Source: Coccinella septempunctata
Lineage: Eukaryota > Arthropoda > Insecta > Coleoptera > Coccinellidae
Direction of reading: 5' to 3'
DNA length: 64,000 nt
Assembly: GCF_907165205.1 (NCBI RefSeq)
Contig: NC_058191.1
Coordinates: forward strand, 8,434,501 to 8,498,500
In this document: positions 46,494-59,600 of the stretch, piece after piece
How the letters are laid out: each line of letters begins with the position of its first letter
How positions within the stretch are numbered: position 1 is the stretch's first letter
The notes under the pieces: generated by a model
Seen by the model: the letters and a program-made list of their open reading frames with translations, nothing else
The model's database searches: none
Told to the model about the DNA's origin: nothing
Position numbers and translations under genes: made by a program

Positions 46494-46972
46494 ATAGTTA
46501 TTTTCCTGACAAGTGCGGAAATTGATACTTTCCCGCACGCGAAACGCACAACACGCACAACTACAGCTGTACATGTAGTGGCATGCAGGAAACACACTTA
46601 ACGTATGAGTTGGGGAGATTATTTTTTTTACGAATTTTTTTTCATTATTTTTCTTCTCTCCAGTTTTTGATGTTTCATTTTTCCGCACCAGTAAAAAAAT
46701 AATTTGTCCACACTCGAGTGTTTTTACCTGCTCTCCTGTACTTATTTCTTTTCGAAAGTGTCATTGCGGGTTGCGGGGAAGTAAATTTTTCCCCAGCTAT
46801 TAGAGGAAAAATTCATTTCCGCACTGGTGCGGGAAAGTGATAAACTGAAATGGGAAAAGGAAAATGTTCGAGAGTCATGAGTAAAGTGTCTTTCCCGCGT
46901 ACGACTGCCGTTGACCAAACGACTAGAAGCGGAATATCATTTTTCGCACTTGTTAGAAAACTATTTGAGTCC
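46494..46972. repeat. Possible MITE with diverged inverted ends
   Basis: Left AGTTATTTTCCTGACAAGTG and right CACTTGTTAGAAAACT are partial complements, and TTTCCCGC words recur inside both ends. Divergence is high. Confidence 0.4.
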
Positions 46973-49780
46973 AATTAGAAAAGTATTTCTATAGCTATAT
47001 CTTTTGTTCAAATTATTTGATTCAATACTTGAATTAATTGCTGAAAAATAACTTTCGTCTTTGAAAATGAGGATTAGCAATTGAAGAAGTTGAAAGGGAA
47101 AAATGAAAACTATGTTGAATTCTACAAACAATTTGCAGCGATCTTTCGAACAGTGAAATCAGTGCATCCATATTTGTAACTAGGGAAATTGTCGCTACAA
47201 AATTGGAAAAAATTGTACCGTGCGTTCTCAAAAATTCATAGCCAAGCATGAAAGAAGTTTTAAAGGTTTATGAGTTACTATCCACTGCATTTTGTGGGTT
47301 CAAATTCGATAAAACTATCAAGTCAACGAGAAATTTTTCTTGAAAAGTTTTCATATCGAAACAAACGCCATATTTTGCAATTCGGCTTAGATGAAAAGTC
47401 GAAGGCTGTTGATTTTCAGTTAAGTTGAAAAAATTTCGATGCTTCCCCCCAAAAATTTGGCTTCGGCCCATGCCTACCATAAAAATACCAGAAATTGAAA
47501 GAACCCAACTCTTAAAAGTAATTTTAACACTAACTAATGAGTATTCGAACATTTTGGCACATTTTCTCGTTTATACGCCGTTTTGGAGTAATTTGATATT
47601 GGAAAATGAAAAATATCTGTGGAATTCTAAAAATTGGTGTATGTGAATCTGTTGAAATATCTACAGAATTATATAACATATACAGATGTGTAGTGTCGTA
47701 GATTCAGCTTGCTATTCTGAAGGAAATTTCGGGAATTTTTTTTTTTATTTATAGTGTTCTGAAAAAGTTCACTTATTCATTCATATGAAAATGAAAGGTT
47801 AAATGGGTTAAGCTTCAATCTGGTACTCTTGTACGAAATGTTATAAACAACGATAATGAATTATTGTATTCATTCATTGTATATGAATATCAGAGCGAAG
47901 TTAATATGGGTAGTTATAAGCTGAATTCGAATATCGAGAATGAAATAGAAATCAAGAGAAGAATGCTCAATATATATCGCCAACGAAATTGCGGTAATTC
48001 ATTTATTGTGTTATGAATACTACTCCTTCCATAAAATGGCATGGAAACAATGAGTTTATGCTTGGTCTCCTAATACATTAGCTTATTTCAAAGGTTGAAA
48101 TGGTATATCTTGGCGCTTAGGAAGACTCATTATGAAAACTTAAAATGGCTGTATCTTTTCATCTTGGCCGAATCGGAACAAATAGTAGAGAAAAAAGTGT
48201 TTCTTTTGTCCTCAAAAATCTACTTTTAAAATATGCGCAAAAGTCAAAGACTCAACCTATGTAGTCATGTCGGCGTTTAAACTTCCGTCCCTATTCTTTT
48301 TTCAGTTTTCTTCGAAGAGATAGACATCTTCCAATACTAGCCTAGATGCTATACATTTCTGATAATTTTTTGGATTCGCGTCTTAACTGAAATTATCATT
48401 CCAGATGCAAATTTTTGGTTTTGTTCGTCATTAGCTGTTGGCATTTGAGATGAAATTCTTTTTTTCTACGCGAACCTCGAATTTTCTTGCTTTCTATGTT
48501 GATAATCTTTTCAGTTATCATAATATGATCGGAAAATTAATTCGGTGAGTCATAATGACCTACAAAGGAAGCTTCATTTTTCAGATACAACCGGAATTCC
48601 CACCATCAATAGATGTGATAAGTGATAAGAGTCAATCTGTATATTCTAGAATTTCCAGTTAATAACTTGAAGTATCCTGCCTTAACAGGGAGGCAATTCT
48701 TATTTTCAGTTAATATTACTTGGACAATATTCAAGATATTATTCATGTAGAGATTAAAATTTTTTTGTGATGTTTCCATATACATATAACCTCCACTAAA
48801 TTATATTTCCTGAAATCTAAGCGAGTCGATTTGAAAGTTTTCAGAACTTACATGAATATTTTTTCTTCAGGAAACATTTAGTAGTTCCGTTAAGTTTCAG
48901 GAAACTTATCTTCGTTATTCCCTTTTTTGTAGAGAAATGCTCGAACATATCCATTTTTTTCTAATTATGCAAATTTTCATGTATAATTAAGGAGTTTGTC
49001 ATGGTGTCATGCAGTTGATTTTTTTTTAATGAACCCTTTTTTACAAGATATACAATAGATAGTCGGTCTGCTGCTGAGGATGATTTGGTCATTGATGGGA
49101 TCTTTTATTCATTTTGCGGTCAATGACATACAATTTCTATTAAAATCATTCCTTTTTCGTGGAATGATGAAGAAAGAAAGTATCAATTACATACTCATTC
49201 AATTTACTAATTGCGATATTTTTCGACTAATTAGTCACTCACTTCCATATGAAACTTGGAAAAAATCAGTCACTCCTGAAGTGAATGTAATTGACCTCAA
49301 AATAAATGAAAGAGTAAATATTTGAATCCAACCAATTCCAACCATTCATGCCAATAATGAAAAATTGGTTGATGAAAAAAATCAATGACCAAATCATCCT
49401 CACCAACAATTGATCTATACTAGCATCATCCTTCTACAAAATATTTAATAGCGGATATGTTTTTTGCGTTACTCTTCACTCATTCTAAATATTCCAACTT
49501 ATATTGAAATTCATCGCAGCTTTCATCAATGGGATAATAGTCAGAAAGTTGCAAAAAACTAAAAGAAATTTTAATAAGGGATTTGATGAAAACACGGAAT
49601 ATAGGGTGAAATCATCAAAATAAATTATGTCATGAAAAATCGCCTATATAAAACATTCAAGATGGCGGAGCTATCATTGCATTCAGTCAAAAATCGCAGC
49701 GTCCATATGATCAGATCAATCATTAGTACCTACATCGGATTAAAAGGTAGGTAGGGAGAATAGAAATCTGAATTCTAACA
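46973..49780. other. Non-coding stretch
   Basis: No gene recognised. Short open frames at 47268-47552 and 49080-49325 lack recognisable family signals. Confidence 0.4.
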
Positions 49781-49789
49781 TAAGCGATA

Positions 49790-50342
49790 CGACAACGAAA
49801 TAGATATCACCTTTAGGCTAGAAGTAATTCTAAGATTAATTCAACAGAATTGAATCGTATAACTCAGATAGATGCGAATATCAATTTGAAACAATGTTAC
49901 CATCTGAATCGAACTTCAGAGTGCCAACTTCTAGACTATTCCATCAATATGCATGCTGACCATGAATTCGATATTTTTTGACCTCGTCAGAGCAACACAT
50001 CTCTCTCCTGGATGGAAAACGAATTGATTGAACTTCATTAGATGTTAGTGGTCGAAAAATTTGTTGAATTGTTTGATTCGTCGAAATTTTTCCCATTGAT
50101 AGTAGTTTCCGCATACATTCTCTTCTTACTTCGCTTGAACCGCATTACGCAGTCATCCTGCATGCGAGTCGAAGCAATAGAAAACGTTCGCTTTTATCGC
50201 CAGAAACTGTGCCAGGAATCAAAAACGAAATAGATATCATCTTTCGGCTAAGTAAATGTATTCTTGTTGCTATACAGATACTGTATTTACATTAGTCTAT
50301 TCGGCTAGAATTAATTCTAAGATTAATTCAACCGAATTAAAT
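49790..50342. repeat. Diverged direct repeat
   Basis: AACGAAATAGATATCA followed by TTCTAAGATTAATTCAAC occurs at 49794-49850 and again at 50225-50330. The second copy carries about 60 bp of extra sequence near 50252-50310. Confidence 0.5.
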
Positions 50343-50458
50343 CGCAGGCCCCCCACCAACAATCAGATTAAAACAGGCAGAATCTGGACTCATCCGTGAA
50401 CAGACGGGATCTCAACATATGCGTGTTCACATTTTCATGTTTGAGAGTCCAAAGATAT

Positions 50459-51803
50459 ACTAACTGACAAAGAAGTTTGAATTTTATTTTTTTTTTGGTA
50501 AAACATAGATAGATATTATAGCAAGCAGTAAATGATTAAAATTTGGAGAAAAAAATCGTGAGGGTTTTTTCATGTCAACATTTTTTTGTTATTCAAACAA
50601 TGTAGTCGTTTTTGCAAATTTATTAAATTTTACAACGAGCCAGCTGTTTGAGGAGATCCAAAGTCGATGATTAGTTGTTGTTAAAATGCCTAGAGCACGT
50701 GTACGCGGAATTTGTCGCCAGCTAAGTGAATTTGAAAGGGGTTCTACGGGAGGCGGGGTTGTCATTTCGAGAAATCACTAACCGTACGAACAGAAATCCA
50801 ACTACTATTATAAGATGTTTTCAAGCGTAGTTCGATAATGCCAAAAATCGAAGAAGAGTTGGCACCGGACTTCGAAGGGGCACAAATGAAGTTCAACATT
50901 GGCGTCTAAGTCTTATGGCCATTAGAGACCGATTTGCGACAACTCGATCTTTGTCTGATGAGTGGTTAGGAGAACAAGGCCATCCTGTAACTGTCCGAAC
51001 GGTTTACCGCCGTATAAGGTCTTTTGGACTGCAGCATTATCGACCCAATCTTGTGTTACCTCTTACGGATAGCATCGCCGGCAACGATTACAGTGGTGCA
51101 GGAATGTGGAATGGCATCAGGTCGTCTTTTCTAATGAATCTCGATTCTTCTTGAGTGCACATGATGGTCAAAGAAGGGTTAGACGACGTCGGGGAGAAAG
51201 ACGTGAACCTCATTTTGATGTTGAGCGTCATGTACACCGGACAGTAGACGTTATGGTATAGGGTGCTATTGCACTTACAAGTAGGTCACCTTTAATCTTT
51301 ATTCGGGGTAACATGACAGCGCTGCGTTACCTTCAAGAAATAGTGGAGCCATATGTTTACCCTTACCTTAACCGGCTCGAGAATCCGAAATTTCAGCAAG
51401 ATAATGCTCGACCTCATGTTGCCTGAGTTAGTTTAAACTTTTTTGAAGCGACCCATGTGAATCTTTTGCCATGGCCGCTCAGATCCCCCGATATTCCTCC
51501 CATTTATTTACCCCAGCCCCCACGGACTTTGACGCCTCTGAGACATGATTACAGGTAGCTTGGGATAGTATCCCTCAAGAAGAAATAAACCATCTTCTTG
51601 CATCAATGCAAAGACGTGTTGGGGATTGTATAGATAGCCGCCCTGGAAAAACACAATATTAACAAATTTAATAAAAAAAATTGTAAAACCTTCTTCTCTT
51701 TTCTCAAAATTTTAATCATTTACTCCTTGCTATACTATCTATGTTTTACCAAAACAAATTTGAAAAGCTCCTACTGGGTGTTGCAGTTGGTTTTTCAGTC
51801 AGT
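50459..51803 (+). mobile_element. Tc1-like element inserted at a TA
   Basis: Ends are inverted repeats: CTAACTGAC near 50461 against the complement of GTCAGTAT at 51799-51806. An inner stem follows, TTTGGTAAAACATAGATAG against CTATCTATGTTTTACCAAA. TA flanks both sides, as expected for Tc1/mariner. The left end has lost about 30 bp relative to the right. It sits inside the minus-strand Tc1-like relic. Confidence 0.8.
50684..51660 (+). pseudogene. Tc1-like transposase pseudogene
   Basis: Starts MPRARVRGICRQLSEFERG. After many breaks the catalytic region is clear: VVFSNESRFFLSAHDGQRR (the DESRF aspartate is replaced by Asn), VRRRRGER, then SRSPLIFIRGNMTALRYLQE and FQQDNARPHVA (second catalytic Asp), then a decayed LPWPLRSPDIPPI. 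At least six stops or frame changes. Not functional. Confidence 0.85.
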
Positions 51804-51942
51804 ATATCTTACACGCCGCTGCTGCCTACTTAATGTCATGTGCCTGGCGGATGTTCTTTACCTCATATTGCAGCTATGCAACCTATTCCGGATTATTTGA
51901 ACAGAAACTATCCTACACAAGTAGCTTGCTCGAATGAGTTAT

Positions 51943-52512
51943 TGGTCGCATTCAGCGGACGGTGCGCAAAGCGCTTCTGCTACCCATCTGTAGCGGTAGC
52001 GGTCGGGAACATGTTGAACGTCCGCTGGCAAGCCGAGATAGGATAAGGCAGTCCAACGAGCTGTCACGATCAGCTGATTGGTTGAGAAGTCTGAAGGAAA
52101 GACGTAAATAAACGGATTTTTTAAGTTTCGTTAAACTTGTGCTAGTTAAGTCAATTTTTTTGTGTGAAAAATTACTTACTAGGTGTACTCTGTATCCATT
52201 GCGGTTCATCTACTTACCAACCTGTATATAAAAATGGAAAATTCAACATCCTTCTATATTTCTAACCATCAATTTCCATTTCATTTTCATCAACAAACTC
52301 AAATTCGTACATCTTCCACACTAAATAACAACTACTCAGTGCAAGAACAACTTTCGCTCCTTTTCGCTACCGCTACCTAGCACAAATCAAATCCGCTTCC
52401 AAAAATGGCGTCCGCTCCAGAACGTGTTGAGAATGTAGCGCATATTTCACAGAACGTTTCCGCTAGCGTTTGGTAACAGTTGCGCAACTGTTTCGTCCGC
52501 TGAATGCGACCA
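51943..52512. repeat. MITE with 18-bp perfect terminal inverted repeats
   Basis: Starts TGGTCGCATTCAGCGGAC and ends with its exact complement GTCCGCTGAATGCGACCA. About 570 bp, flanked by ATT/ATT if the ends are taken one base further in. Inserted in the Tc1-like relic. Open frames inside have no recognised similarity. Confidence 0.8.
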
Positions 52513-52699
52513 TTGATTCGGGATATTGTTAAGAAGAAAATTCGTCGTGCAGCCAACCGTATTAGCCGATCTTGTGCTACAGTTGTAGCTCTTGCTCTTC
52601 CACCCCACGAGTATGTGCAGCACTTCTACTAGTATGATAGCGATTCTATGTTCTCCTAACTACAATCCCTCAGACATAATTAAATCGAAGGCCATTGGA

Positions 52700-53682
52700 A
52701 TGGGTTGATTTGGATCCGTTACCTGCCAGATGGCGCTGGATTATTATTATTATTATAACTAAGGAAGGTCCAAGTCATAGACGTTGGTGACAGTTGTCTT
52801 GTTCTTAAGCGGTCAAATAGATGGTCAGCATCCACTCTTCCTCGATGGAAAAGTTTTACCCTGGCACTCTGAATGATGAGACGTTTGGAATTTCAATACA
52901 GATGGTACATTGGTTCAGATTTATATCAGCAGATCGTATTTGTCTGAATTATCCTATAAAGAGTTACTAGAATGAATATGGAAGCCATGGAGATGTACAA
53001 ACATAAAACTAGTATCAATAGAAGAGACTCCTGTGTTACATAGCGCCTGGCTGCCAGTTATTCGTAAAACGAAAGTAAAACCGATTCTATGATGATGGGA
53101 TATTTTGTAGTTTTTCATACTATATATACACAGCTCTACCCAAATTGAAGAGACTTTCATGGATTATCAAATGTTTGCGGAATCCAAGCACAGTTTTTTT
53201 AATAGTTAAAAATTTGTGGTAAAATATAAATACAATTTCAACTGTGGTTCCAACTAAAAAAATCTGAAAAACAGTTCATTGAAATGGCCTATCAAACTGC
53301 ATATCTTTTAAACATATCTAGTTATTGTTTGAGTGAAAACCTAGACCATAAAACTATATTACACCAAAATCTTATGTAATTCGAGAATTGTATGCTTTAT
53401 AAATGAGTTCGTTGTAGAATTTTTTTCAAATTCATTTTTTTCAATTGATTATGATGAGTATATCTTCATCTTTAGATCACAGAAGAAGTGATGGACTAAT
53501 AATTCAAAGCTGCAAATGCCACTTTCAGAAGTTAAGAGTGCATTGACAAGAGTCAAATAACTCTTGAAAAATGATACGTTTCGAATTTTAATTTGTTCGG
53601 TTCTCAATGAATGTAACTAAAAGTCTCAATCAATGTTCATACTCACTTTCTAGAAAGTAGGCCAATAAATGTTTTATTTGTT
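52700..53682. other. Non-coding stretch downstream of FUT8
   Basis: Contains a short (TTA)n microsatellite at about 52741-52757. No gene recognised. On the minus strand an AATAAA lies at about 53678-53673, immediately after the FUT8 stop, and may be too close to serve as its poly(A) signal. Confidence 0.4.
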
Positions 53683-56600
53683 CTAGTTTTGATTCATCTC
53701 TGAGTAGGTCGGAAATTTGGCTGTCTCAACTTTATTCTTAACCTTGAAACTTGGATAGAGAGCAATTTGATTGGTCCTTAAATTATGACCTTTACTGAAA
53801 CCGTTCCAATGATTTCCCGCAACGCCGATAATATCACCTTCTGACATCGTCATTTCACCATTCTTGAGCGGTTTATGTGGAAGAACCGCTATTACATTAT
53901 GAGCATTTTGTCCTCCGTAGTAATAAATATCGTCTAACGACTTGAATCTGTCGTAGGCATCAGGGTAGTATGTCTGCATTATTTCGTAAGCTACTCTGCA
54001 AACCTGGAAAATAAAATTTGAAGATGAAAAAACAAATCAAGCAATACCAGAATTCTGGATTCCGAAAATCCATGTATTTATAACAACACGAGAGTAAATA
54101 CACAAAAACGTTTCTTGCAAAGACGAAAATAAAGTACACGAGGCTCACATCAAACAGTCTAGTCGGATATTTCCGCAAGTACGATTTTTTTTCAGATAAC
54201 GACAAAATAGTTCAAATTTTAGTTGGAGAGGAACATCTTTCGATCGAAAACTCGGGTTGTACGAGTATGATAATCCCCCAAAGTGGAGTGGCAACCCCCT
54301 CCAGAATGTTGAATAACAATAAGGGTCGAGTGACAAATAATGTTGAAATCGAGATAAGAAAAAGTTCAAGGATACACTGCTCAAAAATTGAAGTGAATAA
54401 CTTGCGTACATGTAATAATTTATGAAGGGAAAAAAACGACTATTTTGTATTTGTTCTGATGTTTTAAGTTAGCTGTCCAGAGACGGTTGATTTGCCTGAA
54501 ATGGCATTGGTAAGCAAGACTGCTTCAAAGGAACAACATAGCAGAGAAATTAACAAAATAAAGATTGTATCCTATGGAGTCTGAGGGCTTGATTGAATTC
54601 CTTCAATGGGTAATTCTCCTCAATTTGGGTTATCACTGCATATGCAAGTTTAAATTGAATAATTATGAGTTTCATTCATGATTTTTTCAAATGCACCGCG
54701 GAAACCATTCAAAATCATTCTTCAAATATGGGGTTTTAAAATTTAAATCGCTTAGTTTCAAATTTACGAGTTGGCAACAGCGCCTACTAGAAAATAAAAA
54801 GATCAATGTCCGATCAGCTTGTTTATAAAGTAACAGCTGTTGATTTGCAGGCGCGTACTTACTGGCCAGCCTCAACTGCAACCGGCCATAAAAATCCCAT
54901 AAAATTTTACGGCCTTCCTCGTTCGTCGCAGACTTCATAGACAGCCATCTTTGTCTATCTCATCAAGATAATGTATTTGTTTTCCTTTATTATCAAGGTA
55001 TATTTCAGTCGATGTTGCCAACTAGTGCAATTGAAATTAAACGCTTTAAATTTTAAGTACCCATTATTATTTTTCATTTTCAAGTGCTTACAATAATTTT
55101 TCAATCGGCATTGTGTCATTGTGAAAGTTTGAGTAATGTTTTGCCAAATATCCATCAAATCATTGGCGAGCTTTCGTAGTGTCTGCGGTGGGTCAGATAA
55201 GCGGTGTAATTGCTGTGGCATGGCTGACTATCAAGCCTTTCCAGCCGTTGGCTGGATAACTTACCGCTGACATGGTTGCGTTAATGAGGATAAGATCTGT
55301 ACCCATTAAAACAATTGCCTTCTTAAATACACATTAAGCCACAACCGCAAGAGTCGTTGACGTCATAAAATGTTCATTATTTCGATGACCCCATTCTCGC
55401 CACGCCAATATTCGTCCATCAGATTCATACAGACGAAATTTTGACTCATCCGTGTGTGTTTTGACGATTTCGAGAAGTTCTCATAACTTTTTTATCTTTG
55501 AAGTTACGGATCTGAAACTTGAACCTTCTTAGACACTTTCATATTTGATTTTTTTTTCAATTCAAAGATGACAAATTATTAGATAAAAGTTTGCATTCAA
55601 AAAAACGAAAGTTCGCGTATTGATTCAAAATGAAAAAATATTTTGAGCTCGTCAGTGGATTCTACGTAGAAGAGTGACTGTAGAAGGTTTAAGTTTCAGA
55701 TCTGTAACTTCAAAGACAACAAGTTATGAGAACTTTTCGAAATTGTTAAAATCTCATTTTTTGCTGATAACTCAAAAACTAAGGATCGTAGAAGGCTACG
55801 GTTTTCTTCTAGCTCTTATACTTCCCGAGATCCCCTCAGTAAAAAACGAATTTGGCTCACCCTGTAAAGCCATACGGAAAATTTGATACAAGTGCAAAAA
55901 GTACACTTCAATTTTTGAGTAGTGTATTAATCTTGGAACAAACGAGTAGAGATACCTATGTCCCAAAAGGTTTTAGTTCAAGAAACAGGTTTAAAATAGT
56001 TGTTAAATGAATGAATGAATAGTTAATGACTACTGCATGTACTCTTTAGTAAAAAAATATAGAAATGAATAAACCCAACATCCATACCTGGGAAGAGAAT
56101 GTGCAGACAAGATAATCACTCATGGACAGCATGTGGATGTCTAAAATTATACCAATCAATGATGAATCGGAATAACGCGTTGACAAAGCGGCTGTCTTGG
56201 CGATTGAAGAATCTCCGATGATTTCATAACTCGGATATTTATTTTGTGCTTCTTTTATCACTTTAGGCTCGTCTGATGCCAGATAGACCCTTCTTTTGTC
56301 AACTTTCTGTTTGAGTTCCAACTGGTTATAATATTCATCCACCCACATCATATATTCATCCACCCTATGCAGAGCTGCTTCTGTACCAACTTTGTCTGTT
56401 CTCCTGATGTGAACGCTGGAAACAGAAACGAAAACCAAATTGTTAATTGCCATTATTTCAATCTCGTGTTAAAGTGCAACAATCGTTATTTTTTCATTAT
56501 TGCAATTTTCATTGAACTTTGTTAATACATATTTTAATTAGAGAACAATAAAACATGGTGACTATAGTGTCTCCGGATGAACACCTTGAATTCATTTGAA

Positions 56601-59600
56601 CTCTGAACATATGCTTTTTGGTATGACATTTGAGTTATAATAATTATGAAGTAGAAAAACCTCTTCAAGATCTTCCATCTTCTTTGAAGACTAAGCGCAA
56701 AGTAAGACACGTATAGTGTGAGGTGACGTAGCGAAACTCCTGCATTGATAGTTTACAAAAACATAACTTTTTCTAACTTCTTGTGTCGCTGGATTAAATG
56801 TAGTCTAGGATGCTACACGACTGTAATGATCTGAAGGTCCGAATTGATGCATTTTTTCAAAGCGACAAATATATATATGCAGAACAATTCGTTTTTTGGA
56901 AAAGCCAAAGTTTTTCAATTAATATTCTGCAAAGCGAAATTTATATTTCCTATAAAAAAACCCAGATTGAAAGTCTGCATTATATGTCCCTCTGAAGACT
57001 AAGAATTTTTCATTTGAAACATTTTCGATCCTGGCTCTTTCCAAGGAGTTTTTTCAATGGATCTTTCAATATGGGTCCCCTGTATATACAAGTACAGTGC
57101 ATCCTATTTTGGGTGAGACACCCAGGTTTCTCGCTTGTTGTTTAAAGATAGAGCCTTGCGGTTTTCATTCTTTATTTTTTTCCTTCAAAACTATGAATAA
57201 TCCTATATAGGTAGGAGGTTACGAAACGCTAAAAAACACTAAAACATCACATAATGGTGATTTTTTGTTAGTTGGTCATGAATTTCCCAAGTTTCAATAA
57301 GTGGATTATTACTTTTGATTATTAACAGTAGTAGGTCATGTATGATACAAACATCCTTGTTGTTAATATGGGCACCATGCATTTGGGAGCAATGTTTTAT
57401 CAAGTAGGCATTGGAGAGAAAAAAACAAATCTGATTCAGCTGTCATCGCCATGAAGTACACACAAGACACAACAGTCCCGAAGAACGGAAGAACTTCGTG
57501 CATCAACAGAGGCAGCTTTCCAGGATTTACAAAACCGCCCTTTTATAATATTAAATGCACTCAGGCGTATTGAAAAGGTTTGTCAATTATGTATTAAGGA
57601 AAATGGATAGCAATTTGAACAGTTTGATTAGTAAGATATTATGCAATGTTGAAAATTTGTATCAATGATGAATATTTTATTGGGTATTTCTTCTGTATCT
57701 AATTTGTATTATGAAATATTGTATTATTTATTTGTTGCTATTAGGTAGGTCGTACGTTTTGTTTTTCGTGTTAGTGATGAGTGTATTATCTTTATTTGGT
57801 TACTCTCCTATAAATAAAAATCACAAATGAAAATTTCCCAATTGATTCATCTTTTATAGGGGAAATCCATGGCCCACTAACAAAAAAAATCATCATAATA
57901 TGATGTTTTAGTGTTAGCATTTCTGAACATCCTACCCATATGGTATTATACATCATTTTGAAGGGAAAAAATAACGAATTCAACGAAGTAATAATACAGG
58001 GTGTTCCATTGAAAAAAATATAAGTTTGTGTCATATCTTCGAAACCATACCCTGAAAAAACAATTGAGTAAGCCACTGGATTCTACGGAGAATTCTGTAT
58101 CAGACGTAGTTTTTAGCTCAGCATTATGTTTAATAACTTCGGAGATAAAGGGGGGGTCTGAAAAGTATCAATTTCCAAAATCGCCCTGTATCTCATAAAC
58201 GGAAACAGTTATGCAAAATCTGATTAGGCCAACTTGAGTTTCACAAAAAAGTAGGACAGGAACGTGAAAACCGCAAGGCTCTATCTCAAAACAAGCGAGA
58301 AACCTGGCTGTCCCACCCAACATGGGATGCACTGTACACGTTGGAAGATTCACTTTTTTTGGACAATAACTTTTTCGCACATTTCATAAAATTAGAGTAT
58401 GTAAGTAAAAATATTTAAAAAAATCCGCGCAAATTGCATTTGTTGGCTACCCAAGATCTCATGGCAGCTTTTGTATTGACTTTTCCGTCTAGTTCTAAAT
58501 AGCAAACTGGGGAAATTTTTTTTAATTTTGAGTATGTTCAGTTGTTAGACTTTCCCAAAAATGGATCTTGAAACCTATTCCATGGATTCATATCTGGGTA
58601 GAAGCATTCCAAATCGATTCAATTCACCCTGATTAAAACTAAAATAAAAACAAAAAATTTGCATGCTTATATTTACCCAACAATGGGATGCTTGAATCCG
58701 ACATTGTTCATAGCTTCTTGGATGATAGAAGCTGTTTTCTTTTGTGGCTTCAGTAGGTATTTGAGAATTTGTCCCACCCACCATACAACTGGATCCCCAT
58801 GCAGCCTCATTAACCTTGGAGATAAATCTTCTGGTATCGTGAGAGGTAAAAATGGTGGTCTCGGTGTTAATGAATCAATAATAGGTAGGTTGACCACTTG
58901 AGTCTGTGCATTGCCTTGAAATAATTTTATCAGATACACATTGTGTATGATGAAGATTTTTATAGGAGTTACTTAGAGTTAAATGACAACACCCAGACTG
59001 ACTATACATTCTTTTCATCACATAAAATTATCTGGAGGAGTAGAGAAGATAAATATTTGAAAAAAATTCATTTTCAATTTATTATCTGGGATGACGAGAA
59101 AATCTTAAATATTTTCGAGTTGTCGTTTCGTTCATACCAGAAGTATATAACTTATAATAATTTTTTCAAATGGCATGCCCAATAAATTATCATATTTTTA
59201 AATTTCTCATCGTATTTTCATTTGATTTCGATCATGTCATCATTGATATTCCGAAGTTTCCCAAAGATCTTTGAACTTTTTCACAAATATTTCCTATTCT
59301 GATTGATCACACCTTGTTGCCTTTCAACATTAGAGAAATGAGATTTTCGGGAACTAAAGCCATGTAACCAGACGAAATTTATTTCACAGAATTCACAAAA
59401 AAAGATCGAATTTTAATTCGAGTTTTCAACAAAAACTGTATTTCAAAAGGAAACTCAATGGCAGCTCTGCAACCCTTAAAGCAGGGGAAAAATTGAGGTC
59501 ACATTTTTCACCTTGATTTTTGAAATATAAAATAATGGCCAACATCGCATCCCTCAATTATATAAAAATATCTTTTTTGAATGCATATAACTTTGGGTGA

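Larger units (their letters stand above)
50300..52620 (-). pseudogene. Tc1-like transposase relic, split by two later insertions
   Basis: Minus strand: an N-terminal helix-turn-helix part RARATTVAQDRLIRLAARR at about 52600-52530. After the MITE at 51943-52512 it continues VSVQIIRNRLHSCNMR and RHMTLSRQQRRVRY (to 51808). After the plus-strand Tc1-like element it resumes WTLKHENVN then RSRLFTDESRFCLF (to about 50370), which includes the first catalytic aspartate block. The reading runs through both insertion points, which defines their edges. The C-terminal half is missing. Confidence 0.75.

Noticed and set aside
52183..52380. 65-codon open frame inside the MITE at 51943-52512
   Set aside because: No family signal, and the surrounding block is defined as a non-coding insertion by its perfect inverted ends.
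56810..56995. 61-codon open frame in FUT8 intron 5
   Set aside because: Not conserved with any FUT8 segment. The FUT8 frame is complete without it.
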